A stretch of 55,671 nucleotides of DNA, taken from the NCBI GenBank assembly GCA_012841305.1, contig DUVA01000048.1, positions 1 through 55,671 of the forward strand, written 5' to 3'. The notes under the pieces were generated by a model. The model had not been told where the DNA came from, ran no database searches, and saw nothing but the letters and a program-made list of their open reading frames with translations. The translations under genes were made by a program, and so were the position numbers. This document shows positions 1 through 8,222 of this stretch, in pieces. Source of the DNA: Bacillota bacterium (GTDB lineage: Bacteria > Bacillota > SHA-98 > UBA4971). Position 1 is the first letter of the stretch; each line of letters starts with the position of its first letter.

Positions 1-1021
1 CATCAGTTCAGGCTATGACTTCTACAATGATACAACTCAAGTGACTGATCATAACGGACATGGGACACACGTTGCAGGGATAATCGGTGCTGTTACCAAC
101 AACGGCCTGGGTATTTCCGGGATAAACTGGGATGTATCAATAATGGCTCTTAAAGCTGCTGATGATTCAGGCGCAGGGTACCTAAGTCTTTCGGAGATCA
201 TCGAAGCCTTGCGCTATGCAGCGGATAACGGGGCTGACGTGGTCAACATGAGCTTTCAAATAGGAGGCGCTTCAAGCGGTGAAGACTTCTTCATGGAAGA
301 GGCAATTGAATATGCGTATAATAAGGGCGTGACAATGGTAGCAGCTGCAGGAAATGAAGGGCAGGGATGGCTGGCATATCCTGCCAGACATTCAAAGGTC
401 ATTGCAGTCAGTGCTATCGGCCCTGACCTTAACCGTGCAAGTTGGAGCAACTACGGCAATAACATTGATGTGGCAGCCCCAGGCGACAGTATTGTCAGCA
501 CGTGGCCAATGAATACTTTTGCGTCTGCTTCAGGCACATCTATGGCAGCGCCTCAAGTCGCAGGTGTTGCGGCCCTTCTCATCGCCCAAGGAGTGAGAGG
601 CCCTGAGAACATAAGGCGCATCCTTCATGACACTGCCATGGATTTGGGCACGCCGGGGTACGATGACGTTTACGGCTGGGGCCTCGTTAATGCTCATGCA
701 GCAGTAAACGGCGCTCTGATCACTAACATGAAAGTCTTTGCAGGAGACGATGATGGGACAAGCGCAACTCCCCGCAGCGACATGGGAAATCCCACAGCAG
801 GTGGTTTCTTTGAAATACCGAATGTTGAAAAGGGTTCATGGTACATATATGGATGGATAGACATAAACAACAACGGAGTCGTGGACGAAGGAGACTACTT
901 CGGACGCACATCAAGTAAGGTGACTTTGAGCGGTGAAGTTCTGACAGGGATCGAACTTCGTGTGAGTCCTAACGTCGGATCCGGGATAACAGGGACATTG
1001 AAGCTAAGTGAGGATTATTAG
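1..1021 (+). CDS. Secreted subtilisin-like serine protease (S8), 3' part only
   Basis: The reading frame is open from base 2, so the 5' end, including the signal peptide, propeptide and catalytic Asp, lies outside the window. The visible part carries the catalytic His in HGTHVAG (about base 59), the oxyanion Asn in AAAGNEG, and the nucleophile Ser in SGTSMAAP (codon 539-541), so the visible active site is intact. After the peptidase domain there is a roughly 100-residue tail with an acidic DINNNGVVDEGD loop of the kind that binds calcium, probably a beta-sandwich. These features fit an exported protease. The next gene, 37 bases downstream, encodes a lipoprotein with a subtilisin-inhibitor fold, so the two are probably co-transcribed. 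The family call is firm; the substrate is unknown. Confidence 0.93.
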   Translation, partial: ISSGYDFYNDTTQVTDHNGHGTHVAGIIGAVTNNGLGISGINWDVSIMALKAADDSGAGYLSLSEIIEALRYAADNGADVVNMSFQIGGASSGEDFFMEEAIEYAYNKGVTMVAAAGNEGQGWLAYPARHSKVIAVSAIGPDLNRASWSNYGNNIDVAAPGDSIVSTWPMNTFASASGTSMAAPQVAGVAALLIAQGVRGPENIRRILHDTAMDLGTPGYDDVYGWGLVNAHAAVNGALITNMKVFAGDDDGTSATPRSDMGNPTAGGFFEIPNVEKGSWYIYGWIDINNNGVVDEGDYFGRTSSKVTLSGEVLTGIELRVSPNVGSGITGTLKLSEDY

Positions 1022-1058
1022 GCTTTATTGGCCTCCCGGACAAAGGAAGGTGATTGTG

Positions 1059-1535
1059 ATGTTTTGGACACGGATGCTTGCCGGTAACAAGATCGTCCTA
1101 TGCATGATATTGGTATTTGTTGCCTGTGTCCTCGTTGCCGGGTGTTCTGTGGACGCTTTCCGGAATCTGAAGGTTCAAGTAGGCGCAAGCCCGGTACGAG
1201 TAGACGGGCAAAACTTCCAAGTGTTTACCGTAGCAGCTCTAAACACAGGAGAGGAAAATGTCAAGCTCCAGTTTTCCAGTGGTATGCAATTCGATTTCGT
1301 GGTGGTGTCAGGGGATACTGAGATATGGCGCTGGTCCCATGACAAGGTAGCTACCATGATGTTGACAGAACGCGATATTGCCTCAGATGAGCTTGCCGTA
1401 TACTCAGTTGTCTGGGACGGCAGCGACCTTGGAGGTGCGCAGGTAGCACCAGGAGAATACCAAGTATTCGGAGAGATTCTTACAAAGCCTAAAGTAAAGA
1501 CGAACAACGTGACTTTCTATTGGCCCGGTAACTGA
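1059..1535 (+). CDS. Lipoprotein with BsuPI (intracellular proteinase inhibitor) domain
   Basis: The protein has 158 residues from ATG 1059, which sits 8 bases after AAGGAAGG; an upstream in-frame ATG at 1008 overlaps the protease gene and lacks a ribosome site. Residues 12-29 form a hydrophobic signal ending in the lipobox LVAGC, so Cys29 should be lipidated and the protein surface-anchored. The rest matches the BsuPI fold of the Bacillus subtilis intracellular subtilisin inhibitor: an LNTGEENVKLQFSSGMQFD strand pair and a late APGEYQVFGE strand. The Bacillus inhibitor is cytoplasmic, whereas this one is exported. Lying directly behind a subtilase gene, it may restrain or fold that protease at the cell surface, which is inference. 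BsuPI domains also occur in proteins with no shown inhibitor role. Confidence 0.82.
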   Translation: MFWTRMLAGNKIVLCMILVFVACVLVAGCSVDAFRNLKVQVGASPVRVDGQNFQVFTVAALNTGEENVKLQFSSGMQFDFVVVSGDTEIWRWSHDKVATMMLTERDIASDELAVYSVVWDGSDLGGAQVAPGEYQVFGEILTKPKVKTNNVTFYWPGN

Positions 1536-1608
1536 GCCGGTAATTCCGGAACTGTTCATTTTGGCGCGTTCACCCTCATAGATTATCTGTAGTGTGGGGG
1601 TGAACGCT

Positions 1609-2601
1609 ATGCCTTCTCGCATCGTACGGAGAGCTCTTGTCTTCTTGGTGATCTCAGTCGTTGCTGCTTCTACCCTGCTTCTTATTGTTTCTACAGGCAA
1701 ATCGGGTAAGTTTCCAGTGTCTGTGGAGGCAAACCCCGGTAGTTACCAAATCACTGTCCCAAAGTGTGAATGCAGCTCAACTTACCGGAGCTTGTGCCTT
1801 ACTCATCCCCATTTACGTGGGCACGATGTTGCTGAACTTCAAGAGCGTCTTCTTTCCTTAGGCTTCTTTCGGGGGAAGGTTGACGGCGTATTCGGCGTCT
1901 CAACTGATTCCGCCGTGCGAGAATTCCAGAAGGCTGTCAGCATGGAACCTACCGGCCTTGTCACAGATTCAGTATGGCTTCGTATGGCCACAGGCCCGTC
2001 ACGTACTCTGCCTGCAATTGCTGAACTTCCCAAAGGCGTGCGAAAGATTGTTGTTGACGTTAATAGGCTCGTTCTAACTCTCTATGTAGGTGATGAAGTC
2101 ATCAAGAAGTACCCGATAGCGATTGGAAAGTGGCACACCCCGACACCCATAGGGGAATTTGTTATCCTTAGCAAAGACTATGCGCCCGGTGGGGCGTTCG
2201 GAAGCAGATGGATGGGGCTTAATGTCCCATGGGGAGGGTACGGAATTCACGGCACAAACAAACCGTGGTCAATCGGTAGCGCAGCCAGCGCAGGGTGTAT
2301 CAGGATGTTCAACGAAGACGTAGAAGAGCTTTTCGAACTGGTTACAGTCAAGACTCTGGTTGAAATAATCGGAGAAGAGCCTGAGGGAGATATTACACGC
2401 ACCCTTGAAATTGGAGATATGGGCCACGATGTCCAAGTGCTTCAACTCCACCTTCGACGAGGAGCCTTTGACGCCGGCCCTTTAGACGGAAGGTTTGGTG
2501 TTCGTGTTGAATCTGCAGTAAGAGAGATGCAGAAGCTCTACGGACTCCCGCCTACAGGCCGAGTCAGTGTAAACGAGCTATACCTTTTGGGGCTGCGCTA
2601 A
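1609..2601 (+). CDS. L,D-transpeptidase (YkuD) with two peptidoglycan-binding domains
   Basis: The protein has 330 residues from ATG 1609, preceded by GTGGGGGTG at a normal distance; GTG 1594 is in frame but has no ribosome site. Domains in order are a signal anchor (about 5-28), a PG_binding_1 domain (about 68-125), a YkuD catalytic domain (about 145-250) and a second PG_binding_1 domain (about 263-325). The catalytic signature is complete: HG at 214-215 and SAGCIRM with the nucleophile Cys230. Such enzymes form 3-3 cross-links in peptidoglycan outside the membrane, or attach proteins to it. Flanking the catalytic domain with binding domains on both sides is common in Clostridia-type YkuD proteins. 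It appears to be a single-gene unit. Confidence 0.93.
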   Translation: MPSRIVRRALVFLVISVVAASTLLLIVSTGKSGKFPVSVEANPGSYQITVPKCECSSTYRSLCLTHPHLRGHDVAELQERLLSLGFFRGKVDGVFGVSTDSAVREFQKAVSMEPTGLVTDSVWLRMATGPSRTLPAIAELPKGVRKIVVDVNRLVLTLYVGDEVIKKYPIAIGKWHTPTPIGEFVILSKDYAPGGAFGSRWMGLNVPWGGYGIHGTNKPWSIGSAASAGCIRMFNEDVEELFELVTVKTLVEIIGEEPEGDITRTLEIGDMGHDVQVLQLHLRRGAFDAGPLDGRFGVRVESAVREMQKLYGLPPTGRVSVNELYLLGLR

Positions 2602-2647
2602 GCGTGGCTTCCAAAACCACGAGGCTCTTTCGGCTGTGCCCGGTCTA

Positions 2648-2923
2648 GGTATGAGTTCATCAATTTTTGCTGGTTTTCCGAGGTCTTGGGTGGCCCCGCA
2701 CGGTACGTACGCTTTCTGGAACCGGCGATTGCTTATGGTGGAGATCGTTGATTTCTCCCAATAGCGGCCAGGCATCCTGGGTCTTTGTGGTTATGCCGAG
2801 ACTATTTTCACATGGACTGTACCTATCATAAAGCAGGATTATGGCATTACACTGTTTGTCAATGTACAGTCCATATTTACATTTAACTGGGAGAACTCAA
2901 CGGTCTCATGGTGATCTACTTAG
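2648..2923 (-). repeat. Composite dispersed repeat, copy A
   Basis: Two conserved blocks face each other. Block 1 (2648-2761, reading on the minus strand) matches 25561-25674 almost throughout, including a shared AATCGCCGGTTCCAGAAAG. Block 2 (2887-2923, plus strand) matches the reverse complement of 25457-25493. The inner ends of the two blocks form a roughly 20-bp inverted repeat, TGGGAGAACTCAACGGTCTC against its complement. The ~125 bp between them is unrelated to the other copy and contains its own perfect 11-bp inverted repeat, ATGGACTGTAC/GTACAGTCCAT. A non-autonomous mobile element or a structured RNA are both possible. Confidence 0.7.
2812..2874. repeat. Perfect 11-bp inverted repeat inside the composite repeat
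   Basis: ATGGACTGTAC at 2812-2822 is repeated inverted at 2864-2874, 41 bases apart. This segment is absent from the second copy of the surrounding composite repeat, so it may be a separate insertion into it. Confidence 0.65.
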
Positions 2924-3030
2924 TAAGGCTGCACACCGGTATGTAGCGCACCGGCTGGCAAGTGCGATGATTTGATTTGACGGCCGCTCTCATAATACGC
3001 AGGAAGGAATTGCGTGTAGGAGGGATTTGC

Positions 3031-4512
3031 GTGTCTGGAACTGGAAAGGCTATTAAAGTTGCCTTGGTAGTCCTGGTAACCTTGCTGGCAGGTATTATCA
3101 TATACGGTGCTGTGGTATTCAACCGGCCGGAACTTATGCCCCCAGGGCCATATCATCCTCGAGCATTGGTGTCGCAGTTTAGGGGGTACCGTGTCCACCC
3201 CTGGGTGAAAATCGATCCGACTAAGCAATATACATTGAAGATATGGAGCACTCGTTGGCCTATGTTTCGGGACGGCTACGGATATGACGATCTTATCGAA
3301 GAAGTAATTGACAAATTTCAGGCTGATTACCGGAATGTAGATGTTGAATATGTGCTTTTACCGTTAGATGAAGTCGGAAGGGCAATAGCTGAGGCGGTTG
3401 AAAACGCAACTCCTCCTAACATATGCATAGCTCCGTTCGATCCATCCCTTGTTGACAGTGGATTAGTCGTGCCTATCAACATGTTTATGTGTGACGAACC
3501 AAGAGACGATATTAAGGCTACCCCGGCTACAGACTTCGAACTCTCTTCTTTACAGGCTGTATCCGCAGGCAATCGCCTGTGGGCATGGCCTTCATGGATA
3601 GCAGTGAAATCTTGGGCAGGAAATGCAGCGATCCTGAGAGAGGTGGGCATTGATGTTGAGCGAGTCATGCTTTACGGATGGTCGTATGAAGATATCTTGA
3701 CAATGATAGAGACTCTAAGGGCGCGGGAAGCCGGAGTGCCGGAGCAATACATGACATATGGTCTTGTCCTGGATACAACAGCTACTCATGTCCTTGACAC
3801 ACTTATGGAGGCGACCGGACGAGGGCTTGTGCTATCAGAGGATGGCGACCTTATGTGGCAAGGAGAGGCCATAAGATCCAGCTTGTCTTTTCTTCAGGAT
3901 GTTAACGCAATGAATGGCTTTCCCGAGCCGATCCACATGATGACTGAGAGAATGCTCGAGCTTTTTTGGACAGGTAGGGCAGCTGTGATAGGGCCGGTAG
4001 GCCCTGGTTTTCTAAGACATGTCCGTGAAAGGCAGGATAGGATAACCGCAGGTGGTGTGTTCTCCGGAAAGGAAACGGTCGAGCCTGTACTTCTGCCTGT
4101 GCCTCATCCTACAGGAGGCATGAGCTCTCCATGTATCACTGTGCATGCAGCTGCGGTATTGACATATCCGGGCACAGGCGGGGAAGACACTGCATATCTG
4201 GCTGTCAGGCTTTCGGAAGCCCTGGCCAGAAAAGAGGCCTTGTGGCTTGCAGGCGAGTTGCCTGTGGTGCCTGCCAGAACCAAAGACCGTCAACATGGGT
4301 TTGATCTGGCCACCCGGCCTGACGGCGCCAGCCGGCGTTTTCTTCTGGGCGCCGCGTCATCCGGCCGGATGTACCGCAACCTATCTTCTGAGATGAAGGA
4401 AAAAGAGAAGCTTTTGCGAGAACAAGTAATCAGTCCCATGATGGATCAGTTTTGGAGAGGGGCTTTGAGCCCTGATGAGTTTAAACAACGCCTGCATGAT
4501 GCTGAGAGGTGA
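3031..4512 (+). CDS. Extracellular solute-binding protein, family 1 (ABC sugar binder type)
   Basis: The protein has 493 residues from GTG 3031, placed 7 bases after TAGGAGGG. The in-frame ATG at 2977 has no ribosome site and would add an unlikely N-terminus. Residues 6-28 form a transmembrane signal anchor without a lipobox, so the protein is either membrane-tethered or cleaved. The body has the layout of SBP_bac_1 proteins: an early YTLKIWSTRWP strand, a V.YVLLPLDE segment, the WPSWIAVKSWAGN hinge region, and a long helical C-lobe. No permease or ATPase gene is adjacent, so this is an orphan binder and its ligand cannot be read from context. The downstream gap holds a palindrome array, not the rest of an operon. 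Confidence 0.78.
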   Translation: MSGTGKAIKVALVVLVTLLAGIIIYGAVVFNRPELMPPGPYHPRALVSQFRGYRVHPWVKIDPTKQYTLKIWSTRWPMFRDGYGYDDLIEEVIDKFQADYRNVDVEYVLLPLDEVGRAIAEAVENATPPNICIAPFDPSLVDSGLVVPINMFMCDEPRDDIKATPATDFELSSLQAVSAGNRLWAWPSWIAVKSWAGNAAILREVGIDVERVMLYGWSYEDILTMIETLRAREAGVPEQYMTYGLVLDTTATHVLDTLMEATGRGLVLSEDGDLMWQGEAIRSSLSFLQDVNAMNGFPEPIHMMTERMLELFWTGRAAVIGPVGPGFLRHVRERQDRITAGGVFSGKETVEPVLLPVPHPTGGMSSPCITVHAAAVLTYPGTGGEDTAYLAVRLSEALARKEALWLAGELPVVPARTKDRQHGFDLATRPDGASRRFLLGAASSGRMYRNLSSEMKEKEKLLREQVISPMMDQFWRGALSPDEFKQRLHDAER

Positions 4513-4930
4513 TCGAATTTCGCACACCTAAACCCTGATCTGTGCTCGAAAATAGTACACGTCCTTTGTGAAGACCCCTGCGGTGTCCGGTTTTCGATCA
4601 CGGATTCCGAAAACGTGCTCGAAAATAGCGCACGGTTCTCCAAACTTGTGTTCGAATTTCGATCAGGCACCGTTAGAAATCGCTTAATATGTAGCGTCGT
4701 TCGGGTTTAGTGATCCAAAATCGAACACCAAACCCGGAGGGTGTGCTCGAAAATAGGACACGGCTTCCGGAGAATCACCGATTTTCAGGTGCCCTCCGGC
4801 TTATTCGTGAAAGTGTGTTCGAAAATAGCACACGGCCGTCTACACCGGTGCTCGAATTTCAATCAGGCACCATCAAAAGTCGCTCACTATGTAGAGTTAT
4901 TTGGGTTTGGTGTTCGATAATCGAGCACGT
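4508..4930. repeat. Palindrome array 1: two ~200-bp tandem units of 19-bp palindromes
   Basis: About eleven copies of a palindrome of the form GTGNTCGAAAATNGNNCAC occur here, most exactly 19 bp. Examples are 4542-4560, 4615-4633, 4710-4728, 4743-4761, 4815-4833 and 4910-4928; longer variants ending in GGCAC are at 4648-4670 and 4848-4870. Equivalent palindromes recur 200-201 bases apart (4542/4743, 4615/4815, 4648/4848, 4710/4910), so the array is a tandem duplication of a ~200-bp unit. The same unit makes up array 2 at 42089-42445. The first palindrome overlaps the stop codon of the upstream gene. Confidence 0.88.
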
Positions 4931-5086
4931 CACTGAGACATGCTGTGAAATATCATATACACAGAATTATTCACACTCCGGACATGCAGTCGAATTCATT
5001 TATATACCGAACTCATTGGCGGATCGATTGCATCGGCCTACTGGGCGAGCCAGTCGCTCACACTCCCCAGTGAGGCCCCAAAATTC

Positions 5087-5240
5087 GCCGGAATGGCTCT
5101 CCGGAAGAGGCAAGCGATAGCCGGAGGGACACCAAATCCGCCGAAGTGGCTCGGGGAGGGCCACTCAGCGATCGGCCGGCAATCAGATTCGCCTGGGTGG
5201 CTCTCAGGAAGAGCCATGCTCGACGAAGAGACCCTGTAAG
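5087..5240. repeat. Degenerate ~52-bp GC-rich tandem repeat, three units
   Basis: Units begin near 5087, 5137 and 5188. Each starts with an A-rich TTCGCC-like motif (AATTCGCCGGAATGGCTC, AATCCGCCGAAGTGGCTC, GATTCGCCTGGGTGGCTC), followed by a GGAAGAGCC-like segment. The units have diverged, so this is an old duplication. It could be a structured RNA, but I recognise no family. Confidence 0.5.
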
Positions 5241-5572
5241 GGGCCCCTCCCTATATGCTTTTCATAGATGGACAAAGCTCCCATCCAATCTGACGGCTAT
5301 AACCAGAGTGCCAGCTGGAACGCATATCCAGGGATAAGGGCGTTTGCGGAATTCGTGCAATGTACCGGCAGTAATGCATCGGCAGAGGTTGACAGTTGAG
5401 GTATGATATGTTAAAACCTATCCTACGAGACAAAACACGAATTAGGATATGTCAACCGTAACACCTTTATCCAGCTTTGAATAAATTAGGTGACTACATG
5501 CCGATAATGATGTATAGTAGAGAACATCTGGTATAGGATTCCAGTTCCGGCTCTAAAGAAGGAGTTTAGGAT

Positions 5573-5597
5573 TTTTGGCCGAATAATATGGCCAAAA
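5573..5597. terminator. Hairpin upstream of the yabE-like gene
   Basis: TTTTGGCC (5573-5580) pairs perfectly with GGCCAAAA (5590-5597) across a 9-base loop. The flanking A/T runs make it resemble a small terminator or attenuator in the leader, 76 bases before the start codon. No second competing hairpin was found. Confidence 0.45.
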
Positions 5598-5673
5598 GAC
5601 CTGGTGCCGGATGAGTGCCGGAATTGATATCAAGAAAAGCAGGGTTATTATACACTGCAAGGAGGATGGGATC

Positions 5674-6705
5674 ATGACGTCCAGCCCCTGTTATAGGCAG
5701 GAGCGAGCGTCGGTATTTGTCGAACGCAGAAGAGAAATCGCTCTTGTTTCATGTTGCGTGGTGCTCTTAGTGACTGGGCTTGCAGGAGCAGCGCGGGAAA
5801 TAAGAATAATTGTTGATAATGAGGTTATAGCGGTTGCCGCGGCCCCTGCTCTTAGGGTGGGAGATGTCCTGAAACAGGCCGGGGTGGAATTACAAGACGG
5901 CGATAAAGTGACACCTCAAATATCAGAGCGTGTACGTGGGAGAGGTGTCATCACTGTTACCCGTGCAGTTCCTGTAGAGCTTACAGTAGACGGCTCGAAA
6001 GTTGGGCTCCGTTCAACAGGTCCGATGGTTAAACATGTTCTGGCTGAGTCCGGAATCCTGCTGAGGCCTGAGGACAAGGTCAGTCCGGGAATGGAAGCCG
6101 GACTTACTCCCGGTATGAACATCAAAGTGACTCGAGTGACATCTGAGGTGGTCGTGCGACAGGTCCGTATCCCGTATCGCACTGAGGAAAGACCTGATTC
6201 AGGTATGGATCGCGGTGAATCTAAGGTTATCAAGCAGGGAATCGAAGGCCTTCGTGAAGAGGAAGTTCGTGTGACCTATGAGGATGGCAGAGTCGTCAAT
6301 GAGACTGTGCTGTCCAGCAGAGTATTGCGGGAAGCAGTCTCAAGAGTGGTGAGAGTAGGCACTCGCAATCCAATCAGAACCTTGCTTACTTCAAGAGGTA
6401 CCTTTAGGTACCGGGAAGTCAAAACCATGACAGCCACTGCTTATGAGCCGGGCCCTACCAGTTGCGGAAAGTGGGCGGACGGCTATACAGCTATCGGCCT
6501 GAAGGCCGTCCCCGGCATTGCTGCCGTAGATCCAAAGGTCATACCTCTTCGCACTAAGCTGTATGTGGAGGGTTATGGACCTGCAATCGCAGGTGATGTG
6601 GGAGGCGCTATCAAAGGCAACAGAATCGACTTGCTCTTTGAGACTGTAGAGGAGGCACTACGGTACGGAAGACGGAAGGTGAAAGTTTATATTCTGGAGC
6701 CATGA
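5674..6705 (+). CDS. yabE: YabE-like cell-wall-binding protein (DUF348-G5-3D)
   Basis: The protein has 343 residues from ATG 5674, 8 bases after a perfect AAGGAGG at 5659-5665; in-frame codons upstream lack such a site. A membrane/signal segment (about 20-40) is followed by two DUF348 (ubiquitin-like) repeats (about 42-85 and 98-142), a G5 domain (about 150-230) and a C-terminal 3D domain (about 245-340). The 3D domain shows MTATAYEPGPTSCGKWADG and the Asp residues that give it its name (AAVDPKVIPLRTKLYVEGYG, AGDVGGAIKGNRIDL). It is related to the resuscitation-promoting factor family, thought to be lytic transglycosylase-like. Its position just before rsmA matches the Bacillus yabE-rnmV-ksgA order; the overlap with rsmA indicates an operon. 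Confidence 0.9.
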   Translation: MTSSPCYRQERASVFVERRREIALVSCCVVLLVTGLAGAAREIRIIVDNEVIAVAAAPALRVGDVLKQAGVELQDGDKVTPQISERVRGRGVITVTRAVPVELTVDGSKVGLRSTGPMVKHVLAESGILLRPEDKVSPGMEAGLTPGMNIKVTRVTSEVVVRQVRIPYRTEERPDSGMDRGESKVIKQGIEGLREEEVRVTYEDGRVVNETVLSSRVLREAVSRVVRVGTRNPIRTLLTSRGTFRYREVKTMTATAYEPGPTSCGKWADGYTAIGLKAVPGIAAVDPKVIPLRTKLYVEGYGPAIAGDVGGAIKGNRIDLLFETVEEALRYGRRKVKVYILEP

Positions 6706-7607
6706 AAAAGCAAATAACGAATATGAGTAAAGAATCTAAAATTCGGCCGAGGAAACACCTCGGCCAGAATTTTCTTATCGACCGCTCCATTTTGGAAGTC
6801 ATTGTTAATGCTGCCAAGTTAACCAAGGATGATTTGGTTTTAGAGATTGGTGCAGGCACCGGGACGCTGACTGAGGCGCTTTCAAGGGACGCCGGTCATG
6901 TCGTTGCTGTTGAAATAGATGAGAGATTGGTTTCCCTGCTTCGACAAAAGTTCTTTCAATATCCCGATGTAGAGATTGTAAAAGGGGACTTTCTGCAGCT
7001 AAACTTGACAGAGCTAACCGCTTCTAGTACACTGATTTCAGAGAAATCTAAAGTGGTTGCCAATTTGCCTTACTATATTACGTCTCCTATTATTTTGGAA
7101 TTATTTCGTCATGCCGAGCTTTTCGAACGATTGGTGGTTCTGGTTCAGAAGGAAGTCGCAGAGCGAATTGTCGCAGCTCCGGGCTCCAAGAGGTACGGAG
7201 CATTTTCCGTAGCTGTGCAGTATCACGCGGATCCGGAGATTATGGCAATCGTGCCTCCTGAGGCGTTTTGGCCTCAACCCAAAGTGGACTCTGCTGTGGT
7301 CAAGATGATGATTCGCGAAGCCCCCCGGGTAAAAACAGTTGATGAGGGAATCTTCTTTGCGGTAGTCAGAGGCGGTTTTGCAAAAAGGCGAAAGACAATT
7401 CTGAGAGCGCTTTCCATGGCGGGAAAGACCTATCCGGAGCTTGCGTCCGTCAAGGAGGATAGCATAAGGAGGATCCTTGCCGAGGTTGGCGTGGATTCAG
7501 AGAGAAGAGCTGAGACTCTATCATTAGAGGAGTTCGGCAGAATAGCAGACGCAATCGCATTGGAACGTGGTGAACTTAGTCAGGGTGAGAAACATGATGT
7601 TCATTAG
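6702..7607 (+). CDS. rsmA: 16S rRNA (adenine1518-N6/adenine1519-N6)-dimethyltransferase
   Basis: The protein has 301 residues; ATG 6702 overlaps the previous stop in an ATGA arrangement, so the two genes are translationally coupled. RsmA (KsgA) dimethylates two adjacent adenines in the 3' hairpin of 16S rRNA during late small-subunit assembly. All motifs are present: the LGQNFLID entry, the SAM-binding EIGAGTGTLTEAL, the acidic VAVEIDERL, GDFLQL, the catalytic NLPYYITSP, and the C-terminal PQPKVDSAVVKM with GGFAKRRKTI. Length is normal. The neighbouring yabE-like, yabG and veg genes confirm orthology. Confidence 0.97.
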   Translation: MKKQITNMSKESKIRPRKHLGQNFLIDRSILEVIVNAAKLTKDDLVLEIGAGTGTLTEALSRDAGHVVAVEIDERLVSLLRQKFFQYPDVEIVKGDFLQLNLTELTASSTLISEKSKVVANLPYYITSPIILELFRHAELFERLVVLVQKEVAERIVAAPGSKRYGAFSVAVQYHADPEIMAIVPPEAFWPQPKVDSAVVKMMIREAPRVKTVDEGIFFAVVRGGFAKRRKTILRALSMAGKTYPELASVKEDSIRRILAEVGVDSERRAETLSLEEFGRIADAIALERGELSQGEKHDVH

Positions 7608-8064
7608 TCCCTCAAAGGGAAAAATGAGTTTCGACGAGGCTTTTAAGGATATCGTCGGCTATATGCAGGAAATGCCCGGCATTCCGTACAGGCTGATTAT
7701 CGGCACTGATTCTCAGTTGCGAGAGGATGCTTGTTTTGTTACTGCCATAGTCATTCACAGAGTGGGTAAAGGCGGACGCTATTACTATACCAAGGAAAAC
7801 GAAAGAATGGGTCGCAGTTTGAAGCAGAGGATCTTCTTTGAGGCTGCAAAAAGCCTGGGAATCGCCAGCAGGCTTGCTGAGAAGCTTGCTCAAAACGGAT
7901 ACGGGGATTTAAATGTTGAAATCCATCTGGATATCGGTCAGAACGGAGAGACGAAAGATCTTATCAGAGAGATTGTCGGTATGGTAACAGGCACCGGATT
8001 TGAAGCTAAGATCAAGCCGGATGCTTATGGAGCAACAAAAGTCGCGGATAAGCACAGTAAATAG
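7594..8064 (+). CDS. YkuK/DUF458-family RNase H-fold protein
   Basis: The protein has 156 residues from ATG 7594, after AGGGTGAGA; it overlaps the end of rsmA by 14 bases, which indicates coupling. The family (PF04308) is predicted to have a ribonuclease H-like fold. Characteristic stretches are IIGTDSQLRED with its acidic residue, a VIHRVGKGGRYYYTKE strand pair, and VEIHLDIGQNGETKDLI followed by GYGA-type KPDAYGATKVADKHSK at the C-terminus. Members are common in spore formers and none has a well-established role. In Bacillus subtilis the neighbour of ksgA on this side is yabG, and rnmV (the 5S rRNA maturase) precedes ksgA; rnmV is missing here. A role in RNA metabolism is inference. Confidence 0.85.
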   Translation: MMFISPSKGKMSFDEAFKDIVGYMQEMPGIPYRLIIGTDSQLREDACFVTAIVIHRVGKGGRYYYTKENERMGRSLKQRIFFEAAKSLGIASRLAEKLAQNGYGDLNVEIHLDIGQNGETKDLIREIVGMVTGTGFEAKIKPDAYGATKVADKHSK

Positions 8065-8222
8065 ACGGCCATTGACACTCCCCTTTACGGCTTGTTCTTG
8101 CCGTCCGGCGAATGCCGGTATGTAATCCCTCATTGCGTATTCAAGGAAACAGAGCTCCTCTTTAGTAGCAATCGTTTTTTGCTGCATGATTTTCCGCCAC
8201 CTTATGCGAGGCGATAGTCTGC

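Larger units (their letters stand above)
2602..3030. other. Intergenic region holding a composite dispersed repeat
   Basis: No credible gene is present. Bases 2648-2923 are one copy of a composite repeat found again at 25457-25674. An 11-bp inverted repeat (2812-2822 / 2864-2874) lies in its centre. The remainder up to the ribosome site at 3016-3023 shows nothing I recognise. Confidence 0.6.
4513..5673. other. Long intergenic region (1.16 kb)
   Basis: The region contains palindrome array 1 (to 4930), degenerate GC-rich repeats (5087-5240), and a 25-base hairpin at 5573-5597 ahead of the yabE-like gene. Open frames here run through the repeats and lack ribosome sites, so I call no gene. Confidence 0.7.

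Noticed and set aside
2578-2775. Short frame on the minus strand resembling one at 25540-25746 on the plus strand
   Set aside because: The protein similarity is no better than the DNA similarity of the composite repeat, and neither frame has a ribosome site. I treat it as a DNA repeat.
4508-4930. Possible CRISPR array
   Set aside because: The repeats are 19-bp palindromes with non-unique, duplicated spacers of irregular size, and no cas gene is present in the window.
4446-5120. Open frames on both strands through array 1 with a similar frame (41948-42358, minus) in array 2
   Set aside because: The frames share words such as VIENRTPQGS only because they read through the same DNA repeat. They lack ribosome sites, the repeat step is mostly 200 bp (not a multiple of three), and similar frames appear on both strands.
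5389-5420. TTGACA at 5389 as a sigma-A promoter of the yabE-like gene
   Set aside because: No acceptable -10 hexamer lies 16-18 bases downstream; the TATGAT at 5402 is only 7 bases away.
5146-5433. 60-residue frames around 5146-5433
   Set aside because: They cross GC-rich repeats, have no family resemblance and no ribosome site.
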